A stretch of DNA of 64,000 nt from Rhizobium sp. ARZ01 (GCF_014851675.1 NZ_JACVAE010000001.1:992001-1056000); one strand, 5' to 3'; shown: positions 8,121 to 16,069, counted from the first letter of the stretch. A program made the numbers and translations. Notes: generated by a model from the sequence alone, not told the origin.

Positions 8121-8996
8121 TTACTTTGCCAGAAATTGTCGCGCCGCGTAGAGGGCGATCGCTGCCGCATTGGAGACGTTCAGCGATTTGATCGCCCCGG
8201 GCATATCGAGACGCGCCAGCGCCTTGCAGGTGGCGCGGGTCTTCTGCCGCAATCCCTTGCCCTCGGAGCCGAGAACCAGGGCAATCTTGCTCCCAGAGAG
8301 CGTCGCCTCGAATGGCTGTGGCCCCTCCGAATCGAGCCCCACCGAATAGAAGCCGAGCGCGTGCAACTCTTCCATTGCCTCTGCCAGATTGGTGATCTGG
8401 ATGTAGGGAATGAGCTCGAGCGCACCAGAAGCGGATTTGGCGAGCACGCCGGATTCGGTCGGGGAATGGCGCATGGTTGTGATGACCGCACCGGCACCGA
8501 AGGCGACGGCCGTACGCAGGATCGCGCCGACATTATGCGGGTCGGTCACCTGGTCGAGCACCAGGATCAATGGGCTCTCCTTCAGCGCGCCGAGCCGGCG
8601 AACAGGAAGGGGTCGGGTTTCCAACATCACGCCCTGATGGATCGCTTCAGGGCCGAGTATCTTGTCGATATCGGACGGCAACACGGTTTCGACCGGAAAG
8701 GGCAGGGTGGCCGGGTCGGGCAGTTCTAGGCGCTGGGCGGCGTTCTGCGTCACCGAGAGCTTGATGATGTGGCGTTCGGGATTGTCGAGCGCTGCGCGAA
8801 CAGTGTGCAGGCCATAGAGGAAGACCTGATCGGGGCCGAGTGCAGGCGCCTTCCAGCCTTCCACCTGCTTGCGGCGGCGATCGTCCTTCGGTGTCGGAAT
8901 TTCGCCGCGCTCGCGCCGCTGATCGCGATGCGCGCGTCGAAGTTTGGCGTAATGGGTGTCTCGGGCGCTGCGGCCGCCTGCATCATCTTTGCTCAT
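8121..8996 (-). CDS. rlmB: 23S rRNA (guanosine-2'-O-)-methyltransferase RlmB (TrmH family)
   Basis: A 291-residue SpoU/TrmH-type methyltransferase using S-adenosylmethionine to methylate a 23S rRNA guanosine ribose. A basic alphaproteobacterial N-terminal extension (about 1-55) precedes the RNA-binding domain starting FLYGLHTVRAAL. The knotted catalytic domain has motif 1 DQVTDPHNVGAILRTA, motif 2 LVLGSEGKGLR and motif 3 SLNVSNAAAIALYAAR, all intact. It is upstream of and divergent from the tRNA-Tyr/tRNA-Gly pair, a common neighbourhood for this gene in rhizobia. The start is the first ATG of the frame. Confidence 0.95.
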   Translation of the reverse strand: MSKDDAGGRSARDTHYAKLRRAHRDQRRERGEIPTPKDDRRRKQVEGWKAPALGPDQVFLYGLHTVRAALDNPERHIIKLSVTQNAAQRLELPDPATLPFPVETVLPSDIDKILGPEAIHQGVMLETRPLPVRRLGALKESPLILVLDQVTDPHNVGAILRTAVAFGAGAVITTMRHSPTESGVLAKSASGALELIPYIQITNLAEAMEELHALGFYSVGLDSEGPQPFEATLSGSKIALVLGSEGKGLRQKTRATCKALARLDMPGAIKSLNVSNAAAIALYAARQFLAK

Positions 8997-9096
8997 GCCG
9001 CCTTATAGCCCCCGGCGCAAATTCCGCAAATCCAATGATCGCATCCATGTCGTCGAACCTGCTGTATTTTTTCCCAACTTTTTCCAAAACATCGTG

Positions 9097-9125
9097 TTGA
9101 CAGGAGGAAACGAGGCGGTCATATA
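9097..9125 (+). promoter_or_regulatory. Strong promoter for tRNA-Tyr/tRNA-Gly
   Basis: TTGACA, a 17-bp spacer and CATATA match the rhizobial housekeeping promoter consensus, about 90 bp upstream of tRNA-Tyr. Confidence 0.75.
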
Positions 9126-9212
9126 CGCGGCGCAGATCGACGGGACGCCTTGCTTCGGCCGGAACCGCTCTTAGATCTGAAATGCTTGGTCGCTTGATCC
9201 CGACAGAAAAAT

Positions 9213-9297
9213 GGAGGGATGCCCGAGTGGTTAAAGGGGACGGACTGTAAATCCGTTGGCTACGCCTACGCTGGTTCAAATCCAGCTCCCTCCACCA
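9213..9297 (+). tRNA. tRNA-Tyr (anticodon GTA), CCA encoded
   Basis: An 85-nt class II tRNA: acceptor GGAGGGA/TCCCTCC, D-arm with GAGTGGTTAAAG, anticodon stem CGGA/TCCG with loop CTGTAAA (GTA), a long variable arm (GGCTACGCCTACG region), T-arm CTGGTTCAAATCCAG, discriminator A and genomic CCA. Confidence 0.97.
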
Positions 9298-9321
9298 TTC
9301 TGTTGGTATGGATCGAACGCC

Positions 9322-9395
9322 GCGGGTATAGCTCAATGGTAGAGCAGCAGCCTTCCAAGCTGAATACGCGGGTTCGATTCCCGCTACCCGCTCCA
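9322..9395 (+). tRNA. tRNA-Gly (anticodon TCC), CCA encoded; integration site of RT island
   Basis: A 74-nt tRNA with acceptor GCGGGTA/TACCCGC, D-loop AGCTCAATGGTAGAGC, anticodon loop CTTCCAA (TCC), T-arm CGGGTTCGATTCCCG and genomic CCA. Its 3' 44 nt, from the anticodon loop to CCA (9352-9395), recur exactly at 11654-11697, so this copy has served as the attachment site for the adjacent island and stays intact. Confidence 0.97.
9352..9395 (+). repeat. Left attachment repeat (att) of the RT island, 44 bp
   Basis: Identical to 11654-11697 over 44 bp; it starts CTTCCAAGCTG in the anticodon loop and ends CCGCTCCA at the tRNA 3' end. Flanking bases differ on both sides, so the repeat edges are sharp. 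Confidence 0.93.
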
Positions 9396-9475
9396 ACATT
9401 TCACCCAAAAAGCGCTAACAATTCAGACGCTTAGATCGAATTGATTCGGTGATCAAGTGGCCGCCAAATCTTTTT

Positions 9476-9526
9476 TAGGGCGCAGGTAGGGCGCTGGATT
9501 CTGATCTGGCGGCAGTTTTAGGGCGC
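9476..9526. repeat. AGGGCGC boxes near left att (candidate integrase arm sites)
   Basis: Three exact AGGGCGC heptamers at 9477, 9488 and 9520. The first two are 11 bp apart and preceded by a T-run, the same arrangement as the pair near the right end (11516, 11527). A given heptamer is expected less than once by chance in a segment of this size and even composition. Confidence 0.5.
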
Positions 9527-9697
9527 AGACTCATCATCTGAGATTGACGCTATCCGCTCGCCAAGCATTATCATTTTCGGCACTTTTTCTTTCGGTATGC
9601 CAAGCTCATTTGCTATCTGGCTGTTGGGCCCGGCCTGCTTTAGCCGGTATGCGGCAGTTTTTCCTATTCTCTCACGCTTAGCGCGGCGCTCACTCAT
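9518..9697 (-). CDS. 59-residue HTH-like protein of the island
   Basis: A small ORF whose ATG overlaps the stop of the upstream frame (ATGA at 9694-9697), a sign of translational coupling. The product is basic at the start (MSERRAKRERIGK), then NSQIANELGIPKEKVPKMI looks like a helix-turn-helix, and the tail is acidic (ISDDESAP). I do not recognise a named family. It could be a DNA-binding accessory factor, for example a regulator or recombination-directionality-like protein, but nothing proves that. Its stop codon abuts the third AGGGCGC box. Confidence 0.6.
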   Translation of the reverse strand: MSERRAKRERIGKTAAYRLKQAGPNSQIANELGIPKEKVPKMIMLGERIASISDDESAP

Positions 9698-10052
9698 GAT
9701 CCCACCCCCACCAGCTCGGCCGGCACCTGCACAACGTCGCCCAGCTTAGCTTCGCGGTTCTGCTCGCGACGTCGGCGCTGGCTCGCCCGCAAGGCTTCGC
9801 GATTCTCTTCGCGGTAGCGCCGCTGGCGCCCAGTTCGGCTTCGTGGTTCTCTTGGTGGTAGCTGCGACTGAACTCCTTGCCGGCTTCGCGGCAGGCAGCG
9901 CACAGACATTTGCCAGAACTAACAAACCGCAGCCAAATCCCACCTTTCTTGCAAGGCTTGCCGGTGAAGAAGTATTTCAGCCCTTGGGCTTTCGCTTCGG
10001 CGCGTGAGATGATCTTGTGCTCAAATCCTTCCATTGAATATTTCTCAAGCAT
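9694..10052 (-). pseudogene. Phage-type zinc-binding (endonuclease VII-like N-terminus) protein, frameshifted
   Basis: The frame from 10052 (or ATG 10034) reads ISRAEAKAQGLKYFFTGKPCKKGG, then KCLCAACREAGKEFSRSY, the zinc-binding start seen in many phage proteins related to recombination endonuclease VII. After about HQENHEAEL near 9835-9850 the sensible sequence continues in another frame as RRYREENREALRASQRRR and ends LGDVVQVPAELVGVGS at 9694. One extra G in the local G-rich run would join them. The final glycine of CKKGG stands where these proteins usually have a histidine. So it is a decayed gene or a sequencing error; a programmed shift is less likely. Its end is coupled to the 59-residue ORF. 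Confidence 0.65.
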
Positions 10053-10148
10053 AAATGAGGTATATATAATTTAATCAAATTTGAGCGGGCGCTGTCCAGC
10101 ACTTTCGTCTTTGGCTAACGGAACGCTTTGTCCTGGTGTCCAAAGGAA

Positions 10149-10190
10149 GGCTGCCTCATTGCCATATAATAGGCAGTCAAATTTCTTTTA
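10149..10190 (+). other. Hairpin with T-rich tail in the island leader region
   Basis: GGCTGCCT pairs with AGGCAGTC (8 bp, one G-U) around a 14-nt loop that contains a perfect TATAAT (10165-10170); AAATTTCTTTTA follows. It could be a terminator for a short plus-strand RNA or a structural part of a non-coding RNA upstream of the RT cassette. Confidence 0.4.
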
Positions 10191-10340
10191 CCGAACGTGT
10201 TGGAGGGGGGTGTATTGGGTTTGACCAACAACTACATGTTCTTTTGACTTCGGCGTAAGCTGCACTCGCGCTGGCCTTTACCTCATGTACGACTTCTGGT
10301 CTGACCATGAGACGGGCTTCGGGAATGACCATTCTCTCAG

Positions 10341-10369
10341 TTGACAGCTCCATCGTGAAGATGAGTTGC
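10341..10369 (+). promoter_or_regulatory. Possible promoter of the small-protein/RT cassette
   Basis: A perfect TTGACA at 10341 is followed after 17 bp by AGTTGC, a poor -10. It lies 35-63 bp upstream of the 61-residue gene. Offered only as a candidate. Confidence 0.25.
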
Positions 10370-10403
10370 GGATAGCCGGGGTCTAGCAATGGAGGTGCCG
10401 CCT

Positions 10404-10589
10404 ATGAAGAAAAATCAGAAGCGCCTTAACCTTGCTGTTGCAGTCCTGAGGATTTTGCATCTGGTAGTGAAAATTGCCAATGCCGCCTTTGATCTGTACA
10501 GCAAGGTTGTCAACTATAATGGTCCACACGTTCGAAAACTTCGAGCATTCCTACTGGAAGAACGGAAAGCCACTCTTTGCGCCCAATGA
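10404..10589 (+). CDS. 61-residue basic hydrophobic protein upstream of and overlapping the RT
   Basis: GGAGGTG is spaced 6 nt from ATG 10404, a textbook ribosome-binding site, stronger than for the earlier in-frame ATG at 10389. The product starts MKKNQKRLN, has a hydrophobic, possibly amphipathic helix from about residue 9 to 36 (LNLAVAVLRILHLVVKIANA), and ends with a basic PHVRKLRAF and acidic-basic tail. It overlaps the RT start by 71 bp in a different frame, so the two are probably co-translated. I do not recognise the family. A membrane-associated effector or toxin, or an RT partner, are possible but unproven; a non-coding RNA spanning this stretch is the main alternative. Confidence 0.62.
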   Translation: MKKNQKRLNLAVAVLRILHLVVKIANAAFDLYSKVVNYNGPHVRKLRAFLLEERKATLCAQ

Positions 10590-11355
10590 ACGTGGTGCGG
10601 AGTGGGGCAAGAAGGTTAAGCGCAAAGTCGCCAAACTCCACAAGTTCGATCACTTTATCTACCATTTTAGAGACGGCTCGCACGTCAAAGCTCTCCACGC
10701 ACACCGTAAGAATGCGTTCTTCTGCCGAGTGGATATTGAGCGGTTTTTTTACAACATCCAGCGGAACCGTGTGAAGCGTGTGCTCAAAGGTATCGGTATC
10801 CGCAAGGCTGAAGAGTTTGCCAAGTGGTCGACTGTAAAGAACCCATATGCCGGCGGGGGCTATGTCTTGCCATACGGCTTTATTCAATCACCCATTCTCG
10901 CTACGCTTGTTTTGGCGACTTCTGCGGTCGGTCACTACCTTCGCAGCCTGAATCCTGCGTCCGTAACAGTGTCCGTCTACATGGACGACATTTGCCTCTC
11001 GTCACAAGATGAAGCGACGCTGAGGGTAGCCTTCGACGGATTGAAGGCTGCGATGGAGGAGGCGGGTTTCGCTTTGAACGCCGACAAGACGCGAGAGCCT
11101 GCGCAGTCCATCGATATCTTCAATTGCAGTCTGAAAAGCGGCTCCTCAGAAGTGCTGCCGGAGCGGGTCGATGAATTTTATTCCGTCAAGAGGAGTGAGG
11201 CTAGCATCGGCGGTTTCGAGACTTACGTAGACATTGTGAAGTCGCATACTTGGCGCTCCACCCGGAAGCAAAAGCGGAAACGATTTGTCCGAGGTGCAGG
11301 TCAGGCAGTTGCGCCGTCTGCGTCTCCCGTTTCCACAGCTCCCCCAGGGCCATAA
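10519..11355 (+). CDS. Small reverse transcriptase, class unassigned
   Basis: A 278-residue RNA-directed DNA polymerase with all core palm motifs: motif A FCRVDIERFF with Asp72, motif B GFIQSP at about 120-125, motif C YMDD at 154-157, motif D AGFALNADKT near 185, and IFNCSL after it. An N-terminal block HFRDGSHVKALHAHR precedes motif A; the C-terminus is short, basic and then Pro/Ala-rich. No integrase, maturase, endonuclease, Cas1 or protease domain is fused. Starts further upstream in frame exist (10474 TTG, 10480 ATG), but ATG 10519 fits the overlap with the small gene, although its own ribosome-binding site is weak. Retron-like signatures in the thumb (NAxxH, VTG) are not obvious. It is likely a defence or domesticated RT; the exact group needs a phylogeny. 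Confidence 0.93.
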   Translation: MVHTFENFEHSYWKNGKPLFAPNERGAEWGKKVKRKVAKLHKFDHFIYHFRDGSHVKALHAHRKNAFFCRVDIERFFYNIQRNRVKRVLKGIGIRKAEEFAKWSTVKNPYAGGGYVLPYGFIQSPILATLVLATSAVGHYLRSLNPASVTVSVYMDDICLSSQDEATLRVAFDGLKAAMEEAGFALNADKTREPAQSIDIFNCSLKSGSSEVLPERVDEFYSVKRSEASIGGFETYVDIVKSHTWRSTRKQKRKRFVRGAGQAVAPSASPVSTAPPGP

Positions 11356-11653
11356 ACAAAGCCTGCTGCACATACACCGTCAGCCGCAAAACCTGAATAC
11401 TGAGTGGGTGCATCGGCGATAAGCCTGCAACCGGGTCCATTCGGCCTTGCTAAAATGACAGGAGCTGAAATTCGAACAGGAAACGATCTCACCTCCAACG
11501 CCCGGAGCGAATTTTTGGGCGCAACCAGGGCGCAAAATTCCGGGGGCGGGCGTGAATTTGCGTGAACTGACGGTAACACGGTTTTGTGCTAACCGGTTGG
11601 TATCGTGTATTTTAGTGAGTTGTGATGACTGCTAATGATCGTATAGAGTGTGA
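11356..11653. other. Island right end, no supported gene
   Basis: Between the RT stop and the right att repeat I find no convincing ORF. It holds the right-hand GGGCGC box pair (11516-11533) and a 10-bp-pitch direct repeat GCGTGAA/GCGTGAA (11550, 11560). Confidence 0.5.
11516..11566. repeat. GGGCGC box pair and GCGTGAA repeats near right att
   Basis: TGGGCGC at 11516 and AGGGCGC at 11527 repeat the 11-bp pitch, the upstream T-run and the downstream ATT of the left-end pair. GCGTGAA at 11550 and 11560 is a second small direct repeat. Together they resemble arm-type sites of a tyrosine recombinase. Confidence 0.5.
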
Positions 11654-11697
11654 CTTCCAAGCTGAATACGCGGGTTCGATTCCCGCTACCCGCTCCA
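11654..11697 (+). repeat. Right attachment repeat (att) of the RT island, 44 bp
   Basis: An exact copy of the tRNA-Gly 3' half (9352-9395). It lacks the acceptor 5' strand and D-arm, so it is not a tRNA gene but the far junction of the integrated island. Confidence 0.93.
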
Positions 11698-11707
11698 GCT
11701 TTTCCGA

Positions 11708-13087
11708 TCATCCCGTTTTCAGCACACTTGCCGGTGCCGTGCCCAGACTGTAGGCGTGCTTCAAAAAGCCTTCATAGTCATGCGGTGGGTGAGGGCGGGC
11801 TGGGCTATCGTCGTCCAGCAGGCTTCCAGCCATGCTCATGATGTCCGATTTCGGATCAACGAGTCGAATGAGCGGGGAATACTGCGCCAACCACTGATTC
11901 TTGTGGGTTCTGACGTCGAACAGCAGCGTGGGCACGCGGCACAGTGTGCTGAAGATCGCCATGTGATAGCGGCCGCCAATGTGCAGGCGGCACCGTGAAA
12001 TGATGTCGGCGGCCATTTCGATGCTGGCCGTTTCGGCAAAGATACCGCCCCGTGAAATCACCTCGCGTTCAAAGGCGGCAAAATGATCGGCCGCGCGCGT
12101 GAGGACGACGGGTCGCAGGGAATGGGAATCACAGACCGCCAGCGCAGACTTGAAAATCTCGATGTCGTCTTCCGCCCTGTTTCGGGCGCCGGTCGTGATC
12201 AGGCATCCGTCGCGGTGGACGACGTCGTCAGGTGCGATCCGAAGGAAGGCAGCATCGGGCAGGAACGTTACATCGTAATGTGTCGCGGAGAACTCGTCCC
12301 GGGCCGCGACGAACCGCAGCGATTTGAACAGCCGGTGCAAATAATCATCCCGCTCGTCCCGATAGATCGGTATCGTGCCATTGAGGACCGCATAAGGTTT
12401 GCCAAGCCGTTGCGCAACCAAGACGGGCGTGAAGAACGTCGCGAGACCCTCCGGTGACGTCTCGTCGTCGAGCGAGCCTTCCGGCTGCAGAAGAATGAAA
12501 TCCGATCCGGCGATGGTGTCGAGCGCGGTTTCGCCATAGGCGGCCAGTAGGCGTTCTTCCAGTTCCGTCGCCTTCGGCCGGTGGACGATGCTCGACGAGA
12601 ACTCCTTGCGAAAAGCGGCAAAATCAAAGCTGGCGGAGGTTACCGCCGCATCGGGGAACGCCCGGAGTATCGATCGTTTCAATCCCTGGCTCGTCAGGCG
12701 GCAGCCAATGTTGACCCGGAAGTCGGTATCGTTGAACAACGCGACTTTGATGCGGCCTTCGGTTGTTTGGCCCCTGGACAACTCTTCGACGAAGCTCTTG
12801 TAGGTCGTCCAATATTGCGCGACGTCGCGGTCCAGCAATTGCTGGCAGAGATCCAATGCATTGCCATACATCCTCTCGTTGATGAGAGATGCGACGGCCC
12901 GCCGGACCTTTGTGTCGTTCTGAGGCCTATCCCTCACCGCCTTCAGAAGGTGGGATGCGAACTTTTCCTTGTTCGTCCTCCGGTGGGTCTTGGCCATACG
13001 CCAATGAAAGGAGGAGATGATGGCACTGATCATTGCGGCAACTGCTTTCCGTCCGGGATCTAGGAAATCTGATGTCGGCAAGCGCAT
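11708..13087 (-). CDS. Polysaccharide pyruvyl transferase family protein
   Basis: About 459 residues from the ATG chosen; in-frame alternatives are GTG 13162, ATG 13033 and ATG 12997, none with a good ribosome-binding site. The first 130 residues are a charged helical region of no known fold. The rest matches the pyruvyl transferase family: FNDTDFRVNIGCRLTSQGLKR at its start, SDFILLQPEGSLDDE, and the family C-terminal signature CRLHIGGRYHMAIFSTLCRVPTLLFD. These enzymes move pyruvate from phosphoenolpyruvate onto sugars of exopolysaccharide or cell-wall polymers. It starts next to the right att site of the RT island and is followed upstream by a ParB-like gene; the acceptor sugar is unknown. 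Confidence 0.82.
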   Translation of the reverse strand: MRLPTSDFLDPGRKAVAAMISAIISSFHWRMAKTHRRTNKEKFASHLLKAVRDRPQNDTKVRRAVASLINERMYGNALDLCQQLLDRDVAQYWTTYKSFVEELSRGQTTEGRIKVALFNDTDFRVNIGCRLTSQGLKRSILRAFPDAAVTSASFDFAAFRKEFSSSIVHRPKATELEERLLAAYGETALDTIAGSDFILLQPEGSLDDETSPEGLATFFTPVLVAQRLGKPYAVLNGTIPIYRDERDDYLHRLFKSLRFVAARDEFSATHYDVTFLPDAAFLRIAPDDVVHRDGCLITTGARNRAEDDIEIFKSALAVCDSHSLRPVVLTRAADHFAAFEREVISRGGIFAETASIEMAADIISRCRLHIGGRYHMAIFSTLCRVPTLLFDVRTHKNQWLAQYSPLIRLVDPKSDIMSMAGSLLDDDSPARPHPPHDYEGFLKHAYSLGTAPASVLKTG

Positions 13088-13162
13088 GTCACGTGAATCA
13101 GTTTTCACGCATCCTCTAGATGTGCACGCAAGGGCCATAGAGGACAAGTGCAGATCAGGCAC

Positions 13163-13432
13163 GTCGCTCGGGCAGTGGACGGTTGCGTGAGGAAATGCTG
13201 AAAAACTAAATCTCGTACAGTGAGGCGCTCACGGGATGGCGTCGAGTGCGATGCTGAGGGGAATTCTGACGAAGCGACCGCGCGGGATATGGTCGGCGGG
13301 CACCGCGCCAACTACGAAAGAAGGTGCGTGAGCAGAAGCGCGCTTGGATGGATGCGGTGGCGGGTACGGGCGGCCAACTGCGACCCGTCAAACAACCCGC
13401 CGTAAACCGTTGAGCTGGATTTCGTTGGACGC
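13163..13432. other. Intergenic stretch without a recognisable gene
   Basis: About 270 bp (345 bp from the chosen start at 13087) between two minus-strand genes. No supported ORF, tRNA or terminator was seen. Confidence 0.4.
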
Positions 13433-14365
13433 TCAGCCGAGGAAGCGTTCTTCCAGTGCCGCTGCCAATGCCTCTGTCGGTGGAAGTGCGAACCGCCTCA
13501 TTTGCTCATGCAGCCAGCGCACGTGAACCATCCGGACCTCAACCGGGATCCGGTCCAGGCCCAGGCCGATCGCGGCAGCGAGCCGATGCTTGCCGGAGGT
13601 ATGGCGTACCAAACGGCCGTCTTCGGCGATCGCTACCCCGATGTCGCGTTCCACCAGATCTTGCCATAGCGAGCGAGTGGAACGGTGTTGGTGGCCGGTG
13701 TCGCGATGCTGCTGGAAGTGATTGCGCGGGAGGATACCGTTCCGTTCGATGTTTTCGATCAGATCAACATAGTACTGGAAGTAGGCATCGAGCTCGGAGA
13801 TCGTGTCGAGATGTCTGGCGTTACGGCGCGGCGGGCGACCTTGTTCGATCATTTTCGCATATTTCCGATACCTGCGTCCGGAACGGAAATCCCGCCGGGT
13901 CGCACAGATTTCGATGATTTCCAGATGTGCGGGCGATTTTTCCAGCGGCGACAGGATATTGCGCCAGTCGCCAGAATCAAGAAAGTGCTCGCCGATCCAG
14001 CGTCGTTGCTGGCCGTCGAAGAACTTTTCATCCAGTCGGTGGCGAAGAGTTTGCGGGTCGATCTCGAAGAAAAGGCGGGAGCCGAAATGAGCTGCAGCCT
14101 GTCGCGGCGAAACCGCGCCACCGCTTTCTCCCATAAGCCGATTCGCTGCACGATCGAATCGCTGTTGAAAGCCCAAACGAGCGCCAATGACGTGGAGCGA
14201 GAGGCGGTCAAACGCATGCTCCAGCGGTCCTGGCCGCAGCGACCGCCGGACCGGGAAAAGCCAAGTACCGAGCTTGGAGCGGTAGTCCTGGCTGTCGACG
14301 CAGTCTTTGTGACTGGCGGAGGTGGCCGGCGTGTATGGAATCATCCCGATCTCATTGCTCAACAT
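13433..14365 (-). CDS. ParB/sulfiredoxin-like domain protein, unknown function
   Basis: A 310-residue protein from the ATG chosen; the open frame reaches 14515, and ATG 14344 is another option. The C-terminal third carries the ParB-like signature ERDIGVAIAEDGRLVRHTSGKHRLAAAIGLGLDRIPVEVRMVHVRWL, with the GxHR-type motif (SGKHRL). The N-terminal two thirds are charged, with many Arg and aromatic residues and no recognisable fold. There is no helix-turn-helix like that of chromosomal ParB, so a partition role is unlikely. Proteins of this kind often neighbour polysaccharide genes in rhizobia, which fits the pyruvyl transferase-like gene downstream; the function remains unknown. Confidence 0.65.
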   Translation of the reverse strand: MLSNEIGMIPYTPATSASHKDCVDSQDYRSKLGTWLFPVRRSLRPGPLEHAFDRLSLHVIGARLGFQQRFDRAANRLMGESGGAVSPRQAAAHFGSRLFFEIDPQTLRHRLDEKFFDGQQRRWIGEHFLDSGDWRNILSPLEKSPAHLEIIEICATRRDFRSGRRYRKYAKMIEQGRPPRRNARHLDTISELDAYFQYYVDLIENIERNGILPRNHFQQHRDTGHQHRSTRSLWQDLVERDIGVAIAEDGRLVRHTSGKHRLAAAIGLGLDRIPVEVRMVHVRWLHEQMRRFALPPTEALAAALEERFLG

Positions 14366-14635
14366 CGAATATCTAGCTTCAGTCTTTACATGATGAGACA
14401 ATCGGCTCAATCCGATTTTGTGCTCTTCCAGTGAGTGGCATGTCGTCACAGTTGACCGCACTGGAAGTGATAGTTGCTCCGGCGACGTATCCGGTTGCCG
14501 CCGAGGTTTGGTCAAGAAGTGACTAATCTAATAAGCAACGTGACACAAAACATTGAATATACCGACTAAAAGATCTTTCTCGTGGGAGGAGGGGAACGGA
14601 ACGAATGGGGCGAAATTGCACAACCGCCCGTCGCG

Positions 14636-14662
14636 TTGGCACCCCCGCGGCTCATGTATTTA
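14636..14662 (+). promoter_or_regulatory. Candidate promoter of the first tuf gene
   Basis: TTGGCA at 14636 and TATTTA at 14657 with a 15-bp spacer (or TTTAAG with 17) lie about 90 bp upstream of tuf. An inverted repeat AAGGCTT...AAAGCCTT follows in the leader (about 14661-14691). Confidence 0.35.
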
Positions 14663-14750
14663 AGGCTTGCGCATTCCTTGCGAAAGCCTTAAACGGCTGC
14701 CAAACCGGAAGGGCCGGTTAAGCCCAAAGTTCGTTCACAGGAAGAATAAC

Positions 14751-15926
<1,176 letters not shown>

Positions 15927-15971
15927 TCGACGAGGCGACGGGGCGAAAGCTGCCGACGGCACCAAATATGG

Positions 15972-15999
15972 GGCAAATGGCGCGCGAGCGCGATTTGCC
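15972..15999. repeat. GCAAAT...ATTTGC palindromic element, copy 1
   Basis: GGCAAAT and ATTTGCC flank a GC-rich centre of CGCG repeats. Copies lie at 35084-35111 (identical, in the duplicated tuf tail) and 35256-35285 (diverged). A possible family of intergenic hairpin repeats. Confidence 0.55.
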
Positions 16000-16005
16000 T
16001 GCGGT

Positions 16006-16041
16006 GCCGGCATCGTCGCCTCGATCGTCGAGTAATCGACG
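16006..16041 (+). repeat. tuf 3'-tail repeat, copy 2 (first locus)
   Basis: Second exact copy of the 36-bp tuf tail, here non-coding. Homology between the two tuf loci ends at its last base (16041/35153). Confidence 0.9.
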
Positions 16042-16069
16042 GGGCAGTAATCTGCCAGTGAAATTGAAA

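Larger units (their letters stand above)
9396..11653. mobile_element. 2.3-kb tRNA-Gly-integrated island carrying a reverse transcriptase, no integrase
   Basis: The segment between two exact 44-bp copies of the tRNA-Gly 3' half. The unit length, repeat start to repeat start, is 2302 bp. It contains, on the minus strand, a frame-broken phage-type zinc protein and a 59-residue HTH-like protein, and on the plus strand a 61-residue basic protein overlapping a 278-residue reverse transcriptase. No tyrosine or serine recombinase, excisionase, replication or plasmid gene can be found. Near each end lie paired boxes of AGGGCGC/TGGGCGC at an 11-bp pitch, probably recombinase arm sites. Parts, notably 10050-10090, are clearly more AT-rich than the surrounding genome. 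It is best read as a non-autonomous or satellite-like island. Confidence 0.88.

Noticed and set aside
10177..10389. A 70-residue minus-strand ORF upstream of the RT
   Set aside because: No ribosome-binding site, no recognisable motif, and it lies over the likely leader of the RT cassette; it may be chance.
10474..10518. An upstream start for the reverse transcriptase
   Set aside because: The extra residues do not look like RT sequence and have no Shine-Dalgarno; the frame is simply open inside the small gene.
10075..11355. Calling the RT a retron
   Set aside because: I could not find an msr-msd with paired ends, nor the retron thumb signatures, so the label would be unsupported.
11301..11579. 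A 92-residue minus-strand ORF at the island right end
   Set aside because: It overlaps the RT 3' end and the GGGCGC boxes and has shadow-like composition.
11654..11697. A second tRNA-Gly gene
   Set aside because: Only the 3' 44 nt are present; the acceptor 5' strand, D-arm and half of the anticodon stem are missing, so it is an att repeat.
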